DNA of 64,000 nt from Bradyrhizobium hereditatis (GCF_020329435.1 NZ_JAGKJK010000004.1:310001-374000), one strand, 5' to 3'; counted from the first letter of the stretch, positions 1-12,400 are shown. Notes: generated by a model not told the origin, from the sequence alone. Numbers and translations are program-made.

Positions 1-405
1 TCGGTCGCCGAAATCGGGGACCGGGTCGGGCTGTCGTCGACGCCATGCTGGAAGCGGATCCAGCGGCTCGAGGCCGATGGCGTGATCCTGCGCCGGGTGG
101 CGCTGGTCGACCAGAACAAGATCGGGCTCGGCATCTCCGTGTTCGTCTCGGTCGAGAGCGCGGACCACTCGGAAGCCTGGCTGCGCAAGTTCGCCGACGC
201 CGTCAGCGCCATGCCCGAGGTGATGGAGTTCTACCGCATGGCCGGCGACGTCGACTACATGCTGCGCGTCGTGGTCGCCGATATGGCGAGCTATGACGTG
301 TTCTACAAGAAGCTGATCAGCGCTGTGCCGCTGAAGAACGTCACCTCGCGCTTTGCGATGGAGAAGATCAAGTCGGTGACGGCGCTGCCGGTGCCCGCGG
401 CGTAG
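1..405 (+). CDS. Lrp/AsnC family transcriptional regulator (5' end outside window)
   Basis: The reading frame is open from base 1 and ends in TAG at 403-405. The first visible residues (SVAEIGDRVGLSS then WKRIQRLEADGVI) match the second half of an Lrp-type winged helix-turn-helix and its recognition helix. The remaining ~100 residues look like the RAM/AsnC ligand-binding domain (IGISVFVSVE-like strand, then MPEVMEFYRMAGDVDYMLRVV). Proteins of this family bind DNA as octamers or dimers and sense amino acids. The target cannot be told here because the start and upstream neighbour lie outside the window. Internal GTG codons such as 82 would cut the HTH and are not the start. It converges on the next gene with only a 13-base gap. 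Confidence 0.9.
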   Translation, partial: SVAEIGDRVGLSSTPCWKRIQRLEADGVILRRVALVDQNKIGLGISVFVSVESADHSEAWLRKFADAVSAMPEVMEFYRMAGDVDYMLRVVVADMASYDVFYKKLISAVPLKNVTSRFAMEKIKSVTALPVPAA

Positions 406-418
406 AAGACGTAAACCC

Positions 419-913
419 TCAATCAATGAGGGCAGTCACGAGCAAGCCTAACGCGATCACGGCCAGACCTGCGCGCGCGACATGAGAGTATTCCCAGCGG
501 TCGCGAAGATAGGTCCAATCTGCTTGTCCTGAGCGCGTGACCCCGCTGCTGCCGAGTCCGAAGAAAGCAGCACCGGCGCCCTGCAGATTGACCTCCCTCA
601 GCCAGAAATTATTCACAGGGTGGATGAATACCCAATAGACGACCTGCATCAAGACCAGCGCGAGGCAGGCACCAAGTGTCAGGCAGAAACTCAGGCTCCC
701 TGATGGCGTCAAAAACGCAAGCAACGCCGTCAGCATCACACCTATCGGCTCGGCGGCTCCGCCAATCGTAAAGCCGGGATAATAGATCGCCTGGACCGCC
801 AGATATTGCTCCTTCTGCAACCGCAATTTGCCGGGCAGCTCCAGCGCATGAGCGAGCGCCAAGGCCATGGCGATCGCAACGACGACAACTGCGGATATCT
901 TTAAGAGAGCCAT
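419..913 (-). CDS. DUF1772-like integral membrane protein
   Basis: 164 residues with about four hydrophobic segments: residues ~1-24 (which could also act as a signal anchor), ~55-70, ~75-97 and ~145-163. The conserved-looking HPVNNFWLRE stretch follows the third segment, a layout seen in DUF1772 (anthrone oxygenase-like) membrane proteins. The family call is from memory of the motif and is only moderately secure; no catalytic role can be assigned. The ATG at 913 is preceded by an AAGGTTGG-like ribosome binding site, which supports this start. It converges on the Lrp gene, and a 111-base gap separates it from the phosphomannomutase gene, which is on the same strand further upstream. Confidence 0.7.
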   Translation of the reverse strand: MALLKISAVVVVAIAMALALAHALELPGKLRLQKEQYLAVQAIYYPGFTIGGAAEPIGVMLTALLAFLTPSGSLSFCLTLGACLALVLMQVVYWVFIHPVNNFWLREVNLQGAGAAFFGLGSSGVTRSGQADWTYLRDRWEYSHVARAGLAVIALGLLVTALID

Positions 914-1024
914 GAGCCAACCTTGCAGCTTTGCCGGTTGGCCCCGTAACGCAGTTAGATCGAAAGCGTTCCAGGCGACAAATGAAGTTGCAGGTGGCTG
1001 CGGTTGGCGAGACGAAACCGTCCT

Positions 1025-2524
1025 CTAGATCTTCTGATTGTACTCGCCGACTTCGGGATGCGTGCGCAGCACGCCATCCATCGCCTCGAACATATCGCGC
1101 ATGCGCTGTTCAGACACCGGGCTCTCGACCACGACCACCAGCTCTGGCTTGTTCGATGAGGCACGCACCAGGCCCCAGCTGCCATCTTCCACGGTGACGC
1201 GCACGCCGTTCACGGTGACGAGATCGCGGATGTTCTGGCCTGCGACCTTTTCGCCCTTCTTCTGCTTGTCCTCGAAATGCTTCACCACGGCGTCCGCGAC
1301 GCGGTATTTCACCTCGTCGGCGCAATGCGGCGACATCGTCGGCGACGACCAGGTTTTCGGTATCGCGTTCTTCAGGTCCGCCATCGACTTATCAGGCGCG
1401 CGGTCGAGCATCTCGCAGATCGCGATCGCCGAGACCAGGCCGTCGTCATAGCCGCGGCCGAACGGCCTGTTGAAGAAGAAGTGGCCGGATTTTTCAAAGC
1501 CCGCCAGCGCGCCCATCTCGTTCGTGTGACGCTTCATATAGGAATGGCCGGTCTTCCAGTATACGGTCTTCGCGCCCTGCTTTTGCAGCACGGGATCGGT
1601 GACGAACAGGCCGGTCGACTTCACGTCGACCACAAACTGCGCATCCTTGTGGATCGCCGACATATCGCGCGCCAGCATCACGCCGACCTTGTCGGCGAAG
1701 ATTTCTTCACCAGTATTGTCGACCACGCCGCAGCGGTCGCCATCGCCGTCGAAGCCGAGACCGACATCGGCCTTGTGCTTGAGCACGGCATCGCGGATCG
1801 CGTGCAGCATCTCCATGTCTTCCGGGTTTGGATTGTACTTCGGGAAGGTGTGATCGAGCTCGGTATCGAGCGGGATTACCTCGCAGCCGATCGCCTCCAG
1901 CACCTGCGGCGCAAACGCGCCCGCGGTCCCGTTGCCGCAGGCCGCCACGACCTTCAGCTTGCGCTTGAGCTTCGGGCGGCTAGTGAGGTCGGCGATGTAG
2001 CGCGCCGGGAAGTTCTCATGGAATTGATAGGAGCCGCCGGCCTTGTTCTTGAACTCGGCATTGAGCACGATCTCCTTCAGCCGCGTCATCTCATCGGGGC
2101 CGAAGGTGAGCGGACGGTTGGCGCCCATCTTCACGCCGGTCCAGCCATTGTCGTTATGCGAGGCCGTCACCATCGCGACGCAGGGCACGTCGAGATCGAA
2201 CTGCGCGAAATACGCCATCGGCGTCACCGCCAGCCCGATGTCGTGCACCCTGCAGCCCGCCGCCATCAGGCCGGAGATCAACGCGTATTTGATTGACGCC
2301 GAATAGCCGCGGAAATCGTGACCGGTCACGATTTCCTGCTTGACGCCGAGTTCCGCAATCAGCGCGCCGAGCCCCATGCCCAGCGCCTGGACGCCCATCA
2401 GGTTGATTTCCTTCTCGAACAGCCAGCGCGCGTCGTACTCCCGAAAGCCGGTTGCCTTCACCATCGGCCCGGATTCGAAGTCATAGGTATTCGGAACCAG
2501 CATGGATTTGGGCTTTGGAAACAT
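1025..2524 (-). CDS. manB: phosphomannomutase/phosphoglucomutase
   Basis: A 499-residue alpha-D-phosphohexomutase that interconverts the 6-phosphate and 1-phosphate forms of mannose or glucose. It feeds GDP-mannose and UDP-glucose synthesis for surface polysaccharides. The phosphoserine loop TASHN places the catalytic Ser at residue 122. The Mg-binding loop FDGDGDR is at residues 258-264, and the EKSGHFFFN sugar-binding segment follows. The length is right for the AlgC/ManB type. I start at MFPKPK (ATG 2524, AAGG upstream) because the longer frame to 2647 adds 41 arginine/proline-rich residues with no family resemblance. The UDP-glucose dehydrogenase at 6.75-8.07 kb lies in the same polysaccharide precursor pathway, but the two are not in one operon. 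Confidence 0.93.
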   Translation of the reverse strand: MFPKPKSMLVPNTYDFESGPMVKATGFREYDARWLFEKEINLMGVQALGMGLGALIAELGVKQEIVTGHDFRGYSASIKYALISGLMAAGCRVHDIGLAVTPMAYFAQFDLDVPCVAMVTASHNDNGWTGVKMGANRPLTFGPDEMTRLKEIVLNAEFKNKAGGSYQFHENFPARYIADLTSRPKLKRKLKVVAACGNGTAGAFAPQVLEAIGCEVIPLDTELDHTFPKYNPNPEDMEMLHAIRDAVLKHKADVGLGFDGDGDRCGVVDNTGEEIFADKVGVMLARDMSAIHKDAQFVVDVKSTGLFVTDPVLQKQGAKTVYWKTGHSYMKRHTNEMGALAGFEKSGHFFFNRPFGRGYDDGLVSAIAICEMLDRAPDKSMADLKNAIPKTWSSPTMSPHCADEVKYRVADAVVKHFEDKQKKGEKVAGQNIRDLVTVNGVRVTVEDGSWGLVRASSNKPELVVVVESPVSEQRMRDMFEAMDGVLRTHPEVGEYNQKI

Positions 2525-2662
2525 GGATCGGCCTTGTCGAGGAAAAACAGAAGGGAACACCGCAGCCATAGCGAATAGGCGGGCCGGGCGAAAGGCGAGC
2601 GGCCGCCTTGTGACGGTCAATTGCGGCGAATTTGGCGGTCGCGGCAAACGGGGCAGTCAAAC

Positions 2663-3010
2663 TTAGGCGCCCAATCGTCGAATTTCCTCTTCGATGACAA
2701 CCTTCAACGGCGGCAAGGATTGCTGCACGGTTTCCCAAACCAATTGGGCCGCAACATCCTCGTAGTCGTGACGATAGACGTTTCCGGCGTCTGCCATTTG
2801 CTTCCAAGAAATTGCTGAGTGGCGCGCCTTTAGCTCATTTGGTAGGCGCCGCGAAGCTTCAGATATGATCTCCAGGCAACGAGTAACTGCATAGAAAGCC
2901 CGCATATCCGCCTTAAATGTTTCGCGGTCCAGACCTTCGACGAAGTTCTCCGCCAAATCGATGTGATGGAGGATATCGCGGAGCGCGCGGTTCGTAGGGT
3001 CAGAAGGCAT
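2663..3010 (-). CDS. hepT: HepT-like (DUF86) HEPN toxin/ribonuclease
   Basis: 115 residues, all-helical HEPN fold of the DUF86/HepT family. It is the toxin half of a MntA/HepT type VII toxin-antitoxin pair. The signature segment near residues 80-90 reads GNVYRHDYEDV. It keeps the RHxY core, but the upstream Arg-Asn of the classical R-X4-6-H motif is replaced by Gly-Asn, a variant that I recall from other DUF86 proteins. HEPN toxins act as RNases and are silenced when the partner nucleotidyltransferase AMPylates the conserved Tyr. The start overlaps the end of the nucleotidyltransferase gene by 11 bases, indicating translational coupling. Local base use is visibly less GC-rich than in flanking genes, suggesting acquisition by transfer. 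Confidence 0.88.
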   Translation of the reverse strand: MPSDPTNRALRDILHHIDLAENFVEGLDRETFKADMRAFYAVTRCLEIISEASRRLPNELKARHSAISWKQMADAGNVYRHDYEDVAAQLVWETVQQSLPPLKVVIEEEIRRLGA

Positions 3011-3296
3011 AGATCGCGTCGGCCATTGCCGCCGGTCGTAAATAAGGTTTGAGCCCTTCGCGGTTCACAACGTCCACGGGCCCGTCAAAAAGCTGCGCGA
3101 TGTATTCCTTGATATCCACGTAGTCGAAGACCGTAATACGAGCCTCCGGATCGAATTCAATCATGATATCGATATCGCTGTCGGAACGATTTTCGCCGCG
3201 TGCCACTGACCCGAACAAGGCAGCATGCTTCACGCCGCGCTCGCGCAGGGCGTGTTCGGAGCGTCGCAGGGTCTCCAAGGCTTCGGTACTGTTCAT
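3000..3296 (-). CDS. mntA: MntA-like minimal nucleotidyltransferase antitoxin
   Basis: 98 residues of the minimal nucleotidyltransferase (MNT) fold. The motif GSVARGENRSDSDIDIMIEF contains the GSxxRG and SDxD catalytic elements, giving two metal-binding Asp residues. A third acidic position falls in the PVDVV segment. In characterised pairs this protein adds AMP groups to the HEPN partner and neutralises it. The start is taken at ATG 3296 (MNSTEALETLRR); the longer frame to 3338 adds 14 residues unlike the family. It is the first gene of a two-gene operon with hepT. Confidence in the pair is high; whether it is an active toxin-antitoxin system is inferred from family. Confidence 0.9.
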   Translation of the reverse strand: MNSTEALETLRRSEHALRERGVKHAALFGSVARGENRSDSDIDIMIEFDPEARITVFDYVDIKEYIAQLFDGPVDVVNREGLKPYLRPAAMADAIYAF

Positions 3297-3356
3297 ATGA
3301 AAGCTATAGCATGCCGTTAGGCTAACCGGGAGAGGCAACGAACCGGGCGGGAAGCC

Positions 3357-3872
3357 CTACTGTTCCAGCACCATCTTGCCGTTGGCGTATTCAAAGCGCT
3401 TCAGCTTCGACAGGAACGACAAGCCGAGCAAATTCTCCGACAATGCCTCATCAGGCAGCACCAGCGCGTCGACGTCGCGCACCACGAGGCCGCCGAGCTC
3501 GATCATCGCAAGCCGCGTCCGTGCCGCTTTGATAGTGCCGTTGGCGGTGGTGACCATGGCATTGTAGTCGCTTCGCGAGGGACGCAGGCCAAAACGTGCT
3601 GCGGACTTTTCGTTGAGCGCCACCAGCGAGGCGCCGGTGTCGACCAGGAAGTTGATGCGCTGACCATCGATGCGCCCGTCGGTCTGGAAATGGCCGCGTG
3701 CATCGCGGGGAATGTCGAGGCTGCGGCTGGAGGCCTGCGCGACCGTCGGAGCGGGAGCCGTTTTCGGGGATGCTTTGGCGGATGCCGGGGCTGGCGACAT
3801 CTTGGCCGCCATCTGCGCCATGTAGGTTCCGAGGCCGACCAGAATGGCGGCAAGGATCATCAGGTTACGCAT
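3357..3872 (-). CDS. exported/membrane-anchored clan AA aspartic protease (TIGR02281 type)
   Basis: About 171 residues. An N-terminal hydrophobic segment (MRNLMILAAILVGLGTYM) is followed by an Ala/Pro-rich linker and a single retropepsin-like domain. The catalytic triad reads FLVDTGAS, and the second hallmark (LLGLSFLSKLKRF) lies near the C-terminus. This matches the TIGR02281 family of single-domain aspartic proteases common in alphaproteobacteria. It would act as a dimer on the periplasmic side. I choose ATG 3872 because it gives a clean N-terminal anchor; the upstream frame to 3956 adds an unconvincing 28 residues. Substrate unknown. Confidence 0.85.
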   Translation of the reverse strand: MRNLMILAAILVGLGTYMAQMAAKMSPAPASAKASPKTAPAPTVAQASSRSLDIPRDARGHFQTDGRIDGQRINFLVDTGASLVALNEKSAARFGLRPSRSDYNAMVTTANGTIKAARTRLAMIELGGLVVRDVDALVLPDEALSENLLGLSFLSKLKRFEYANGKMVLEQ

Positions 3873-4030
3873 TACGCCACACTCGATTGCCAGACCGCCG
3901 ATATCACCACGCCGCATACCAACCGGCGACTTAACGGCGACGGCCGAGGCTACCATTTTCGCGAAAAGGATGAGTGAAGTGTTAACAGAGGTTCATTCAA
4001 CCTTTCCCGCGAAAGGGCAAGAGAGGGAGC

Positions 4031-6562
<2,532 letters not shown>

Positions 6563-6573
6563 TATCTCTAATC

Positions 6574-6739
6574 CGTCATCACCCGCGACCCGTCTCCGCC
6601 AAGGCTTCGCCGTGGTTTTGGGAAAATAGGTCCCGCCGGAGCTTTAGCGGAGGCGACAACCGGGTGATCCAGTAAACGCAGGCGTTACTGATTACGAAGA
6701 GCGCGAGTACTGGATACCCCGCCTGCGCGGGGTATGACA
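6574..6739. repeat. intergenic inverted-repeat element, family A copy 1
   Basis: Fills the gap between hrpB and the UDP-glucose dehydrogenase gene. It begins CCGTCATCACCCGCGACC, contains a CTCCGCCAAGGCTTCGCC hairpin with a GCGGAGGCGACAACCGGG partner, and ends with a CCCCGCCTGCGCGGGG hairpin next to GTATGACA. A second related copy lies at 14207-14350. It is a non-coding mosaic repeat that could act as a bidirectional terminator for the two genes it separates. Confidence 0.7.
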
Positions 6740-6752
6740 ACTGTGGTTGCGG

Positions 6753-8072
6753 CTACTTCCGAGGCCCAGCCGCCCGCCCAACGCCGTCATAGATGAAGCC
6801 ATGGGCCGCCATGTCATCGGCGCGGTAGATGTTGCGCAGGTCCACGATGACAGGCTGTGCCATGGCGCCCTTGATCCGGTCCAGATCAAGCGCACGGTAT
6901 TGCACCCATTCGGTAACGATCACCATGGCGTCTGCCCCCTTCACGCACTCATAGGGGTCTTCGCAGTATTCGATATCTGGCAATTCCTTGCGCGCCTGCT
7001 CGATGCCGACTGGGTCGTGCGCGCGCACCTTGGCGCCCATGTCGAGCAGGCCCGTCACCAGCGGAATCGACGGCGCTTCGCGCATGTCGTCGGTGTCCGG
7101 CTTGAAGGTGAGGCCGAGCACGGCGACGGTCTTGCCGCGCAGCGACCCGCCGGCAAGGTTCACGACCTTGCGCGCCATCGCACGCTTGCGATTGTCGTTG
7201 ACGCCGAGGACGGCCTCCACGATGCGGAGCTGCACATCATGGTCCTGCGCGATCTTGATCAGCGCGCGGGTGTCCTTTGGAAAGCAGGAACCGCCGAAGC
7301 CCGGGCCGGCATGCAGGAACTTGGTGCCGATGCGGTTGTCGAGACCGATGCCGCGCGCCACTTCCTGCACGTCGGCGCCGACTTTCTCGGAGAGATCGGC
7401 GATCTCGTTGATGAAGGTGATCTTGGTGGCGAGGAAGGCGTTCGCGGCGTATTTGATCAGTTCCGCGGTGCGTCGCGCCGTGTACATCAGCGGCGCCTGA
7501 TTGAGCGACAGCGGCCGGTAGATGTCGCCGAGCACCTTGCGCCCGCGCTCGTCCGAAGTGCCGACCACGATGCGATCGGGGAATTTGAAGTCGCGGATCG
7601 CCGCGCCCTCGCGCAAGAATTCCGGATTGGAGGCGACCACCACGTCGGCCGAGGGATTGGCCTCGCGGATCAGCCGCTCGACCTCGTCGCCGGTGCCGAC
7701 CGGCACGGTCGATTTCGTCACCACCACCGTGAAGCCCGACAGCGCCGCCGCGATCTCGCGCGCCGCGCTATAGACGTAAGTGAGGTCGGCGTGGCCGTCG
7801 CCGCGCCGCGAGGGCGTGCCGACCGCAATGAACACGGCGTCGGCTTCGCCGACCGGCGCGGTCAAATCGGTGGTGAAATCCAGCCGCTTTGCCTTGACGT
7901 TGGACGCCACCAGCGCGTCGAGGCCAGGTTCGAAGATCGGGATCTCGCCGCGGCGCAGGGCTTCGATCTTACCGGCATCCTTGTCCACGCAGGTGACGTA
8001 GTGGCCGAAATCGGCAAAGCAGGCGCCGGATACCAGCCCCACATAGCCCGTGCCAATCATGGCGATTCGCAT
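6753..8072 (-). CDS. ugd: UDP-glucose 6-dehydrogenase
   Basis: A 439-residue enzyme that oxidises UDP-glucose to UDP-glucuronate with two NAD+, supplying acidic sugars for exopolysaccharide and LPS. The Rossmann motif MIGTGYVGLVSGACFADFG is at residues ~5-23. The catalytic Cys is in GPGFGGSCFPKDTRAL at about residue 263. The C-terminal UDP-binding domain follows (LGLTFKPDTDDMREAPS). Length matches the Ugd/RkpK/ExoY-associated family (~435-440). ATG 8072 directly gives the nucleotide-binding strand, so the start is secure. It is monocistronic and divergent from the acyltransferase gene; the 181-base gap holds both promoters. Confidence 0.96.
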   Translation of the reverse strand: MRIAMIGTGYVGLVSGACFADFGHYVTCVDKDAGKIEALRRGEIPIFEPGLDALVASNVKAKRLDFTTDLTAPVGEADAVFIAVGTPSRRGDGHADLTYVYSAAREIAAALSGFTVVVTKSTVPVGTGDEVERLIREANPSADVVVASNPEFLREGAAIRDFKFPDRIVVGTSDERGRKVLGDIYRPLSLNQAPLMYTARRTAELIKYAANAFLATKITFINEIADLSEKVGADVQEVARGIGLDNRIGTKFLHAGPGFGGSCFPKDTRALIKIAQDHDVQLRIVEAVLGVNDNRKRAMARKVVNLAGGSLRGKTVAVLGLTFKPDTDDMREAPSIPLVTGLLDMGAKVRAHDPVGIEQARKELPDIEYCEDPYECVKGADAMVIVTEWVQYRALDLDRIKGAMAQPVIVDLRNIYRADDMAAHGFIYDGVGRAAGPRK

Positions 8073-8253
8073 GAAAACAACCCGTGTTGAATGGTTAACG
8101 CCAATCCCGAATTTTCAGGCGTCTTAGAGCATTTTTCAGCAAAGGGGAAACCGGAAAAAGCGCGGGGATCTCGGCATGTGATTTGTATGGATAAAGGAGA
8201 AAGCAACGGTTCGGGCCGAAGATGCGGCCACGTCGCGCCGAAAAGGGACACCG

Positions 8254-9306
8254 ATGACCTCAAACGGTACATCCGCCGCAGCTGAACGTTCCGCCCGCAT
8301 CGACTGGGTGGACTACGCCAAGGGCATCTGCATCGTCATGGTGGTGATGATGCACTCGGTGCTGGGTGTGGAAAAGGCGGCCGGCGACACCGGTTTCATG
8401 CATGCGTTCGTCATGTTCGCGCAGCCGTTCCGGATGCCGGATTTCTTCCTGATTTCGGGGCTTTTCCTCAGCGTCGTGATCGACCGCGACTGGCGCACCT
8501 ATCTCGACCGCAAGGTCGTGCACTTCGCATATTTTTACGTCTTGTGGATGACAATCCAGTTCGGCTTCAAGGCACCTGGCTTCGCCGCCGAACATGGCTG
8601 GCGCCATGTCGGTTTCCTGTATCTGGAATCCTTGGTCGAGCCGTTCGGCACACTATGGTTCATTTACCTGCTGCCGATTTTCTTTGTCGTCACAAAATTG
8701 TCACGCGGCATTCCTTCGCTTGCGATCTGGCTCACCGCCGCAGCGCTGGAGATGGCGCATGTCGCGACCGGCTGGACGGTGGTCGACGAATTCTGCGCGC
8801 GCTTCGTCTACTTCTATTCCGGCTATCTGTTTGCTTCCTACGTGTTCGCGCTGTCGGATCGTTCGCGTGAGAAGCCCGTGCTGGCGCTGATCGGATTGGC
8901 GCTATGGGCGCTCATCAATGGCGCCGTCGTGAAGGCAGACTACGGCGATTGGCCGCTCATCTCGCTGGTGCTCGGCTTCGCCGGGGCCGGCGCCATCATC
9001 GTGATGGGCACGCTACTGGCGCGGATGCAGTGGCTGAACTTCCTGCGCTATTGCGGCGAGCATTCGATCGTCATCTATCTCGCGTTCTTCCTGCCGATGG
9101 CGGTGACGCGGACGCTGCTTCTGAAAACCGGCGTCATCGCCGATATCGGCCTGATGTCCCTCATCGTGACGGTTGCGGGTGTCGCCGGCGCGGTCGTGAT
9201 CTGGCGCCTGGCTCTCGCGCTGCGCGCCGACTTCCTGTTCGAGCGCCCCGACGCCTTCTGGATCGCGCCGAAGAAGGCCGCGCCCGTGTTGCAGCCGGCG
9301 GAGTAG
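8254..9306 (+). CDS. acyltransferase family 3 membrane protein
   Basis: 350 residues with about ten hydrophobic segments. The N-terminal signature RIDWVDYAKGICIVMVVMMHS carries the conserved His of the acyltransferase-3 (OafA/NodX/ExoZ-like) fold, followed by QPFRMPDFFLISGLFLS. These proteins O-acylate surface sugars using acyl-CoA at the inner membrane. The soluble C-terminal SGNH domain of the longer OafA types is absent. It is divergent from ugd, which fits a surface-polysaccharide role, but the acceptor is unknown. Start ATG 8254 lies 25 residues ahead of the first conserved segment. Confidence 0.88.
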   Translation: MTSNGTSAAAERSARIDWVDYAKGICIVMVVMMHSVLGVEKAAGDTGFMHAFVMFAQPFRMPDFFLISGLFLSVVIDRDWRTYLDRKVVHFAYFYVLWMTIQFGFKAPGFAAEHGWRHVGFLYLESLVEPFGTLWFIYLLPIFFVVTKLSRGIPSLAIWLTAAALEMAHVATGWTVVDEFCARFVYFYSGYLFASYVFALSDRSREKPVLALIGLALWALINGAVVKADYGDWPLISLVLGFAGAGAIIVMGTLLARMQWLNFLRYCGEHSIVIYLAFFLPMAVTRTLLLKTGVIADIGLMSLIVTVAGVAGAVVIWRLALALRADFLFERPDAFWIAPKKAAPVLQPAE

Positions 9307-9326
9307 ATTCTCGATTGAGGCAAAGC

Positions 9327-9404
9327 CGTCATGCCCGGACTTGATCCGGGCATCCATCCCTTTCTTCAAAAGAAGATGGATGGCCGGGTCAAGCCCGGCC
9401 ATGA
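9327..9404. repeat. REP-like inverted repeat, family B copy
   Basis: Between the acyltransferase gene and polA. Arms of the type CGTCATGCCCGG...ATCCGGGCATCC and GGCCGGGTCAAGCCCGGCCATGA form back-to-back hairpins. Related elements lie at 12531-12668, 13422-13556 and 15051-15120. Confidence 0.7.
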
Positions 9405-9471
9405 TAGAGAATCTGTGGCCGACTGGCCTCCCAAGGCTGTCAATCCGCGCAAAAATCCCTAAATTTCGGCC

Positions 9472-12400
9472 ATGCCGAAAACAGCCCCCAAAACCGCCGC
9501 CAAGCCCGCACCCACCAAAGTTCCAGCCAAGGCCGCCGCCAAACAACCGGGCAAGGGCGACCACGTGTTTCTGGTCGACGGGTCCTCGTATATTTTCCGC
9601 GCCTATCACGCCCTGCCGCCCTTGAACCGCAAGTCCGATGGACTGCAGGTCAATGCGGTGCTCGGTTTCTGCAACATGCTGTGGAAGCTGCTCCGCGAAA
9701 TGCCGGAGGATAACCGGCCGACGCATTTGGCCATCGTATTCGACAAGTCGGAAATCACGTTCCGCAACAAGCTCTATCCCGACTACAAGGCGCACCGGCC
9801 CCCAGCGCCTGACGATCTGATCCCGCAATTCGCTCTCATCCGCGAAGCCGTGCGCGCGTTCGATCTGCCCTGCCTGGAGCAGGTCGGCTACGAGGCCGAC
9901 GATCTGATCGCGACCTATGTCCGCATTGCCTGCGAGCGCGGAGCTACCGCCACCATCGTGTCCTCGGACAAGGATCTGATGCAGCTCGTGACCGACTGCG
10001 TCACCATGTACGATACCATGAAAGACCGGCGCCTCGGGATCGCCGAGGTGATCGAGAAATTCGGCGTGCCGCCGGAAAAGGTGGTCGACGTGCAGGCGCT
10101 GGCCGGCGACTCCACCGACAATGTGCCGGGCGTGCCCGGCATCGGCGTCAAGACCGCAGCGCAACTGATCGCCGAATATGGCGACCTGGAAAGCCTGCTC
10201 AACCGCGCCGGCGAGATCAAGCAGCCGAAACGGCGCGAGGCCCTGATCGAGAACGCAGAGAAGGCGCGGATCTCGCGGCAACTGGTGCTGCTCGACGACA
10301 AGGTCGATCTCGAAGTGCCGCTCGACGACCTCGCCGTGCACGAGCCGGATGCCCGCAAGCTGATCGCCTTCCTCAAGGCGATGGAGTTCTCCACCCTCAC
10401 CCGCCGCGTCGCCGAATATTCGCAGATCGACCCCGCCGATATCGAACCAGATGCCGGCAACAAGAGCGGCGCCAGCGTCTTCGCGGTGCCGCCCTCAGGC
10501 AAGAAGCCGGAGGGCTATGAAGGCGCGACGCTGTTCGATAGCCCGCCCGCAGGCAAAGCGGGCACCGCACCGGGCAAGACCGGCGGCGACAAGCAGGACA
10601 AGGCGGCGAGCCACAAGGGCACGCCGGTCTCGCTGGCTGCGGCTCGCGCGGAAACAGCGCGAAAACTGCCGTTCGATCGGACCAAGTACCAGGCCATCCG
10701 CAAGCTCGACGAACTCAACGCCTGGGTCGCGCGCGCCTATGACGCCGGCACGTTCGCGATCGACGCCAAGGCAAGTTCCGACAATCCGATGCGAGCGGAC
10801 ATCTGCGGCATCGCGCTGGCACTGGCGCCGAACGATGCCTGCTACATTCCCCTCAACCACAAACAGTCCGGCGGTGGCGCAGGCCTGTTCGACGCCGGCC
10901 TCGCGTCGGACCAGATCACGGCCGCCGAGGCGCTGGCTGCGCTGCAGCCGCTGTTGGAATCATCAGGCATTCTCAAGATCGGATTCGACATCAAGTTCAA
11001 CGCGGTGATGCTGGCGCAACATGGCATCACCCTGTGCAACATCGACGATGCGCAGTTGATGTCGTATGCGCTCGACGCCGGGCGCAATTCGCATGCGCTG
11101 GCCTCGCTGGCCGAACGCTGGTTCGGCCATGCCGTGATTGGCGAAAGCGAGCTCATCGGCAATGGCAAGAACAAGCTGACCTTCGACCAGGTCGCGATCG
11201 ACAAGGCATCTGCTTATTCAGCCGAAAGAGCCGACGTGATCCTGCGGCTGCATCGCGTGCTCAAGCCGCGCCTCGCCGCGGAGCATATGACCACGGTTTA
11301 TGAGACGCTAGAGCGGCCGCTGGTCAGCGTGCTGGCGCGGATGGAGCGGCGCGGCATTTCGATCGACCGGCAGGTGTTGTCGCGGCTATCGGGCGATTTC
11401 GCCCAGACCGCGGCACGCGTCGAGGCTGAACTTCAGGAGATCGCGGGCGAACCGATCAATGTCGGCAGTCCCAAGCAAATCGGCGACATCATTTTCGGAA
11501 AAATGGGATTGCCCGGCGGCACCAAGACCAAGACCGGAGCGTGGTCGACCTCCGCGCAAATCCTCGACGACCTCGCCGAGCAGGGCCATGAATTCCCAAA
11601 GAAGATCCTGGAATGGCGGCAGGTCTCGAAGCTGAAATCGACCTATACCGACGCGCTGCCGACTTACGTGCATCCGCAGACCCACCGCGTGCACACCACT
11701 TACGCGCTGGCCGCGACCACCACGGGGCGGCTCTCGTCGAACGAGCCCAACCTGCAGAACATTCCCGTGCGTACCGAGGACGGCCGCAAGATCCGGAGCG
11801 CCTTCGTCGCGACGCCCGGCCACAAACTTGTGTCGGCGGATTATTCTCAGATTGAGTTGCGGCTGCTGGCCGAGATCGCTGATATTCCGGTGCTGAAGCA
11901 GGCATTCCGCGATGGCCTCGACATTCATGCCATGACCGCCTCCGAAATGTTCGGCGTGCCGATCAAGGATATGCCGGGCGAGGTGCGCCGCCGAGCGAAG
12001 GCAATCAATTTCGGCATCATCTACGGCATCTCGGCCTTTGGCCTCGCCAACCAGCTCGGCATCGCCCGCGAGGAAGCCTCCGCCTACATCAAGAAGTACT
12101 TCGAGCGTTTCCCCGGCATCCGCGCCTATATGGACGAGACGCGCGACTTCTGCCGCACCAACGGCTATGTCACGACGCTATTCGGCCGGAAGTGCCACTA
12201 CCCCGACATCAAGGCCTCCAACGCCTCGATCCGCTCTTTCAACGAGCGCGCCGCCATCAATGCGCGGCTGCAGGGCACCGCCGCCGACATTATCCGCCGC
12301 GCCATGGTCCGCATGGAGGACGCGCTGGCGGAGAAGAAACTATCGGCGCAGATGCTGCTGCAGGTGCACGACGAACTGATCTTCGAGGTACCGGACGATG

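Noticed and set aside
8091..8285. Frame between ugd and the acyltransferase gene, with a GAGCATTTTTCAGC-like word near 8127
   Set aside because: No convincing ribosome site or domain. The word resembles a degenerate intergenic repeat of this lineage but is too decayed to list as a feature.
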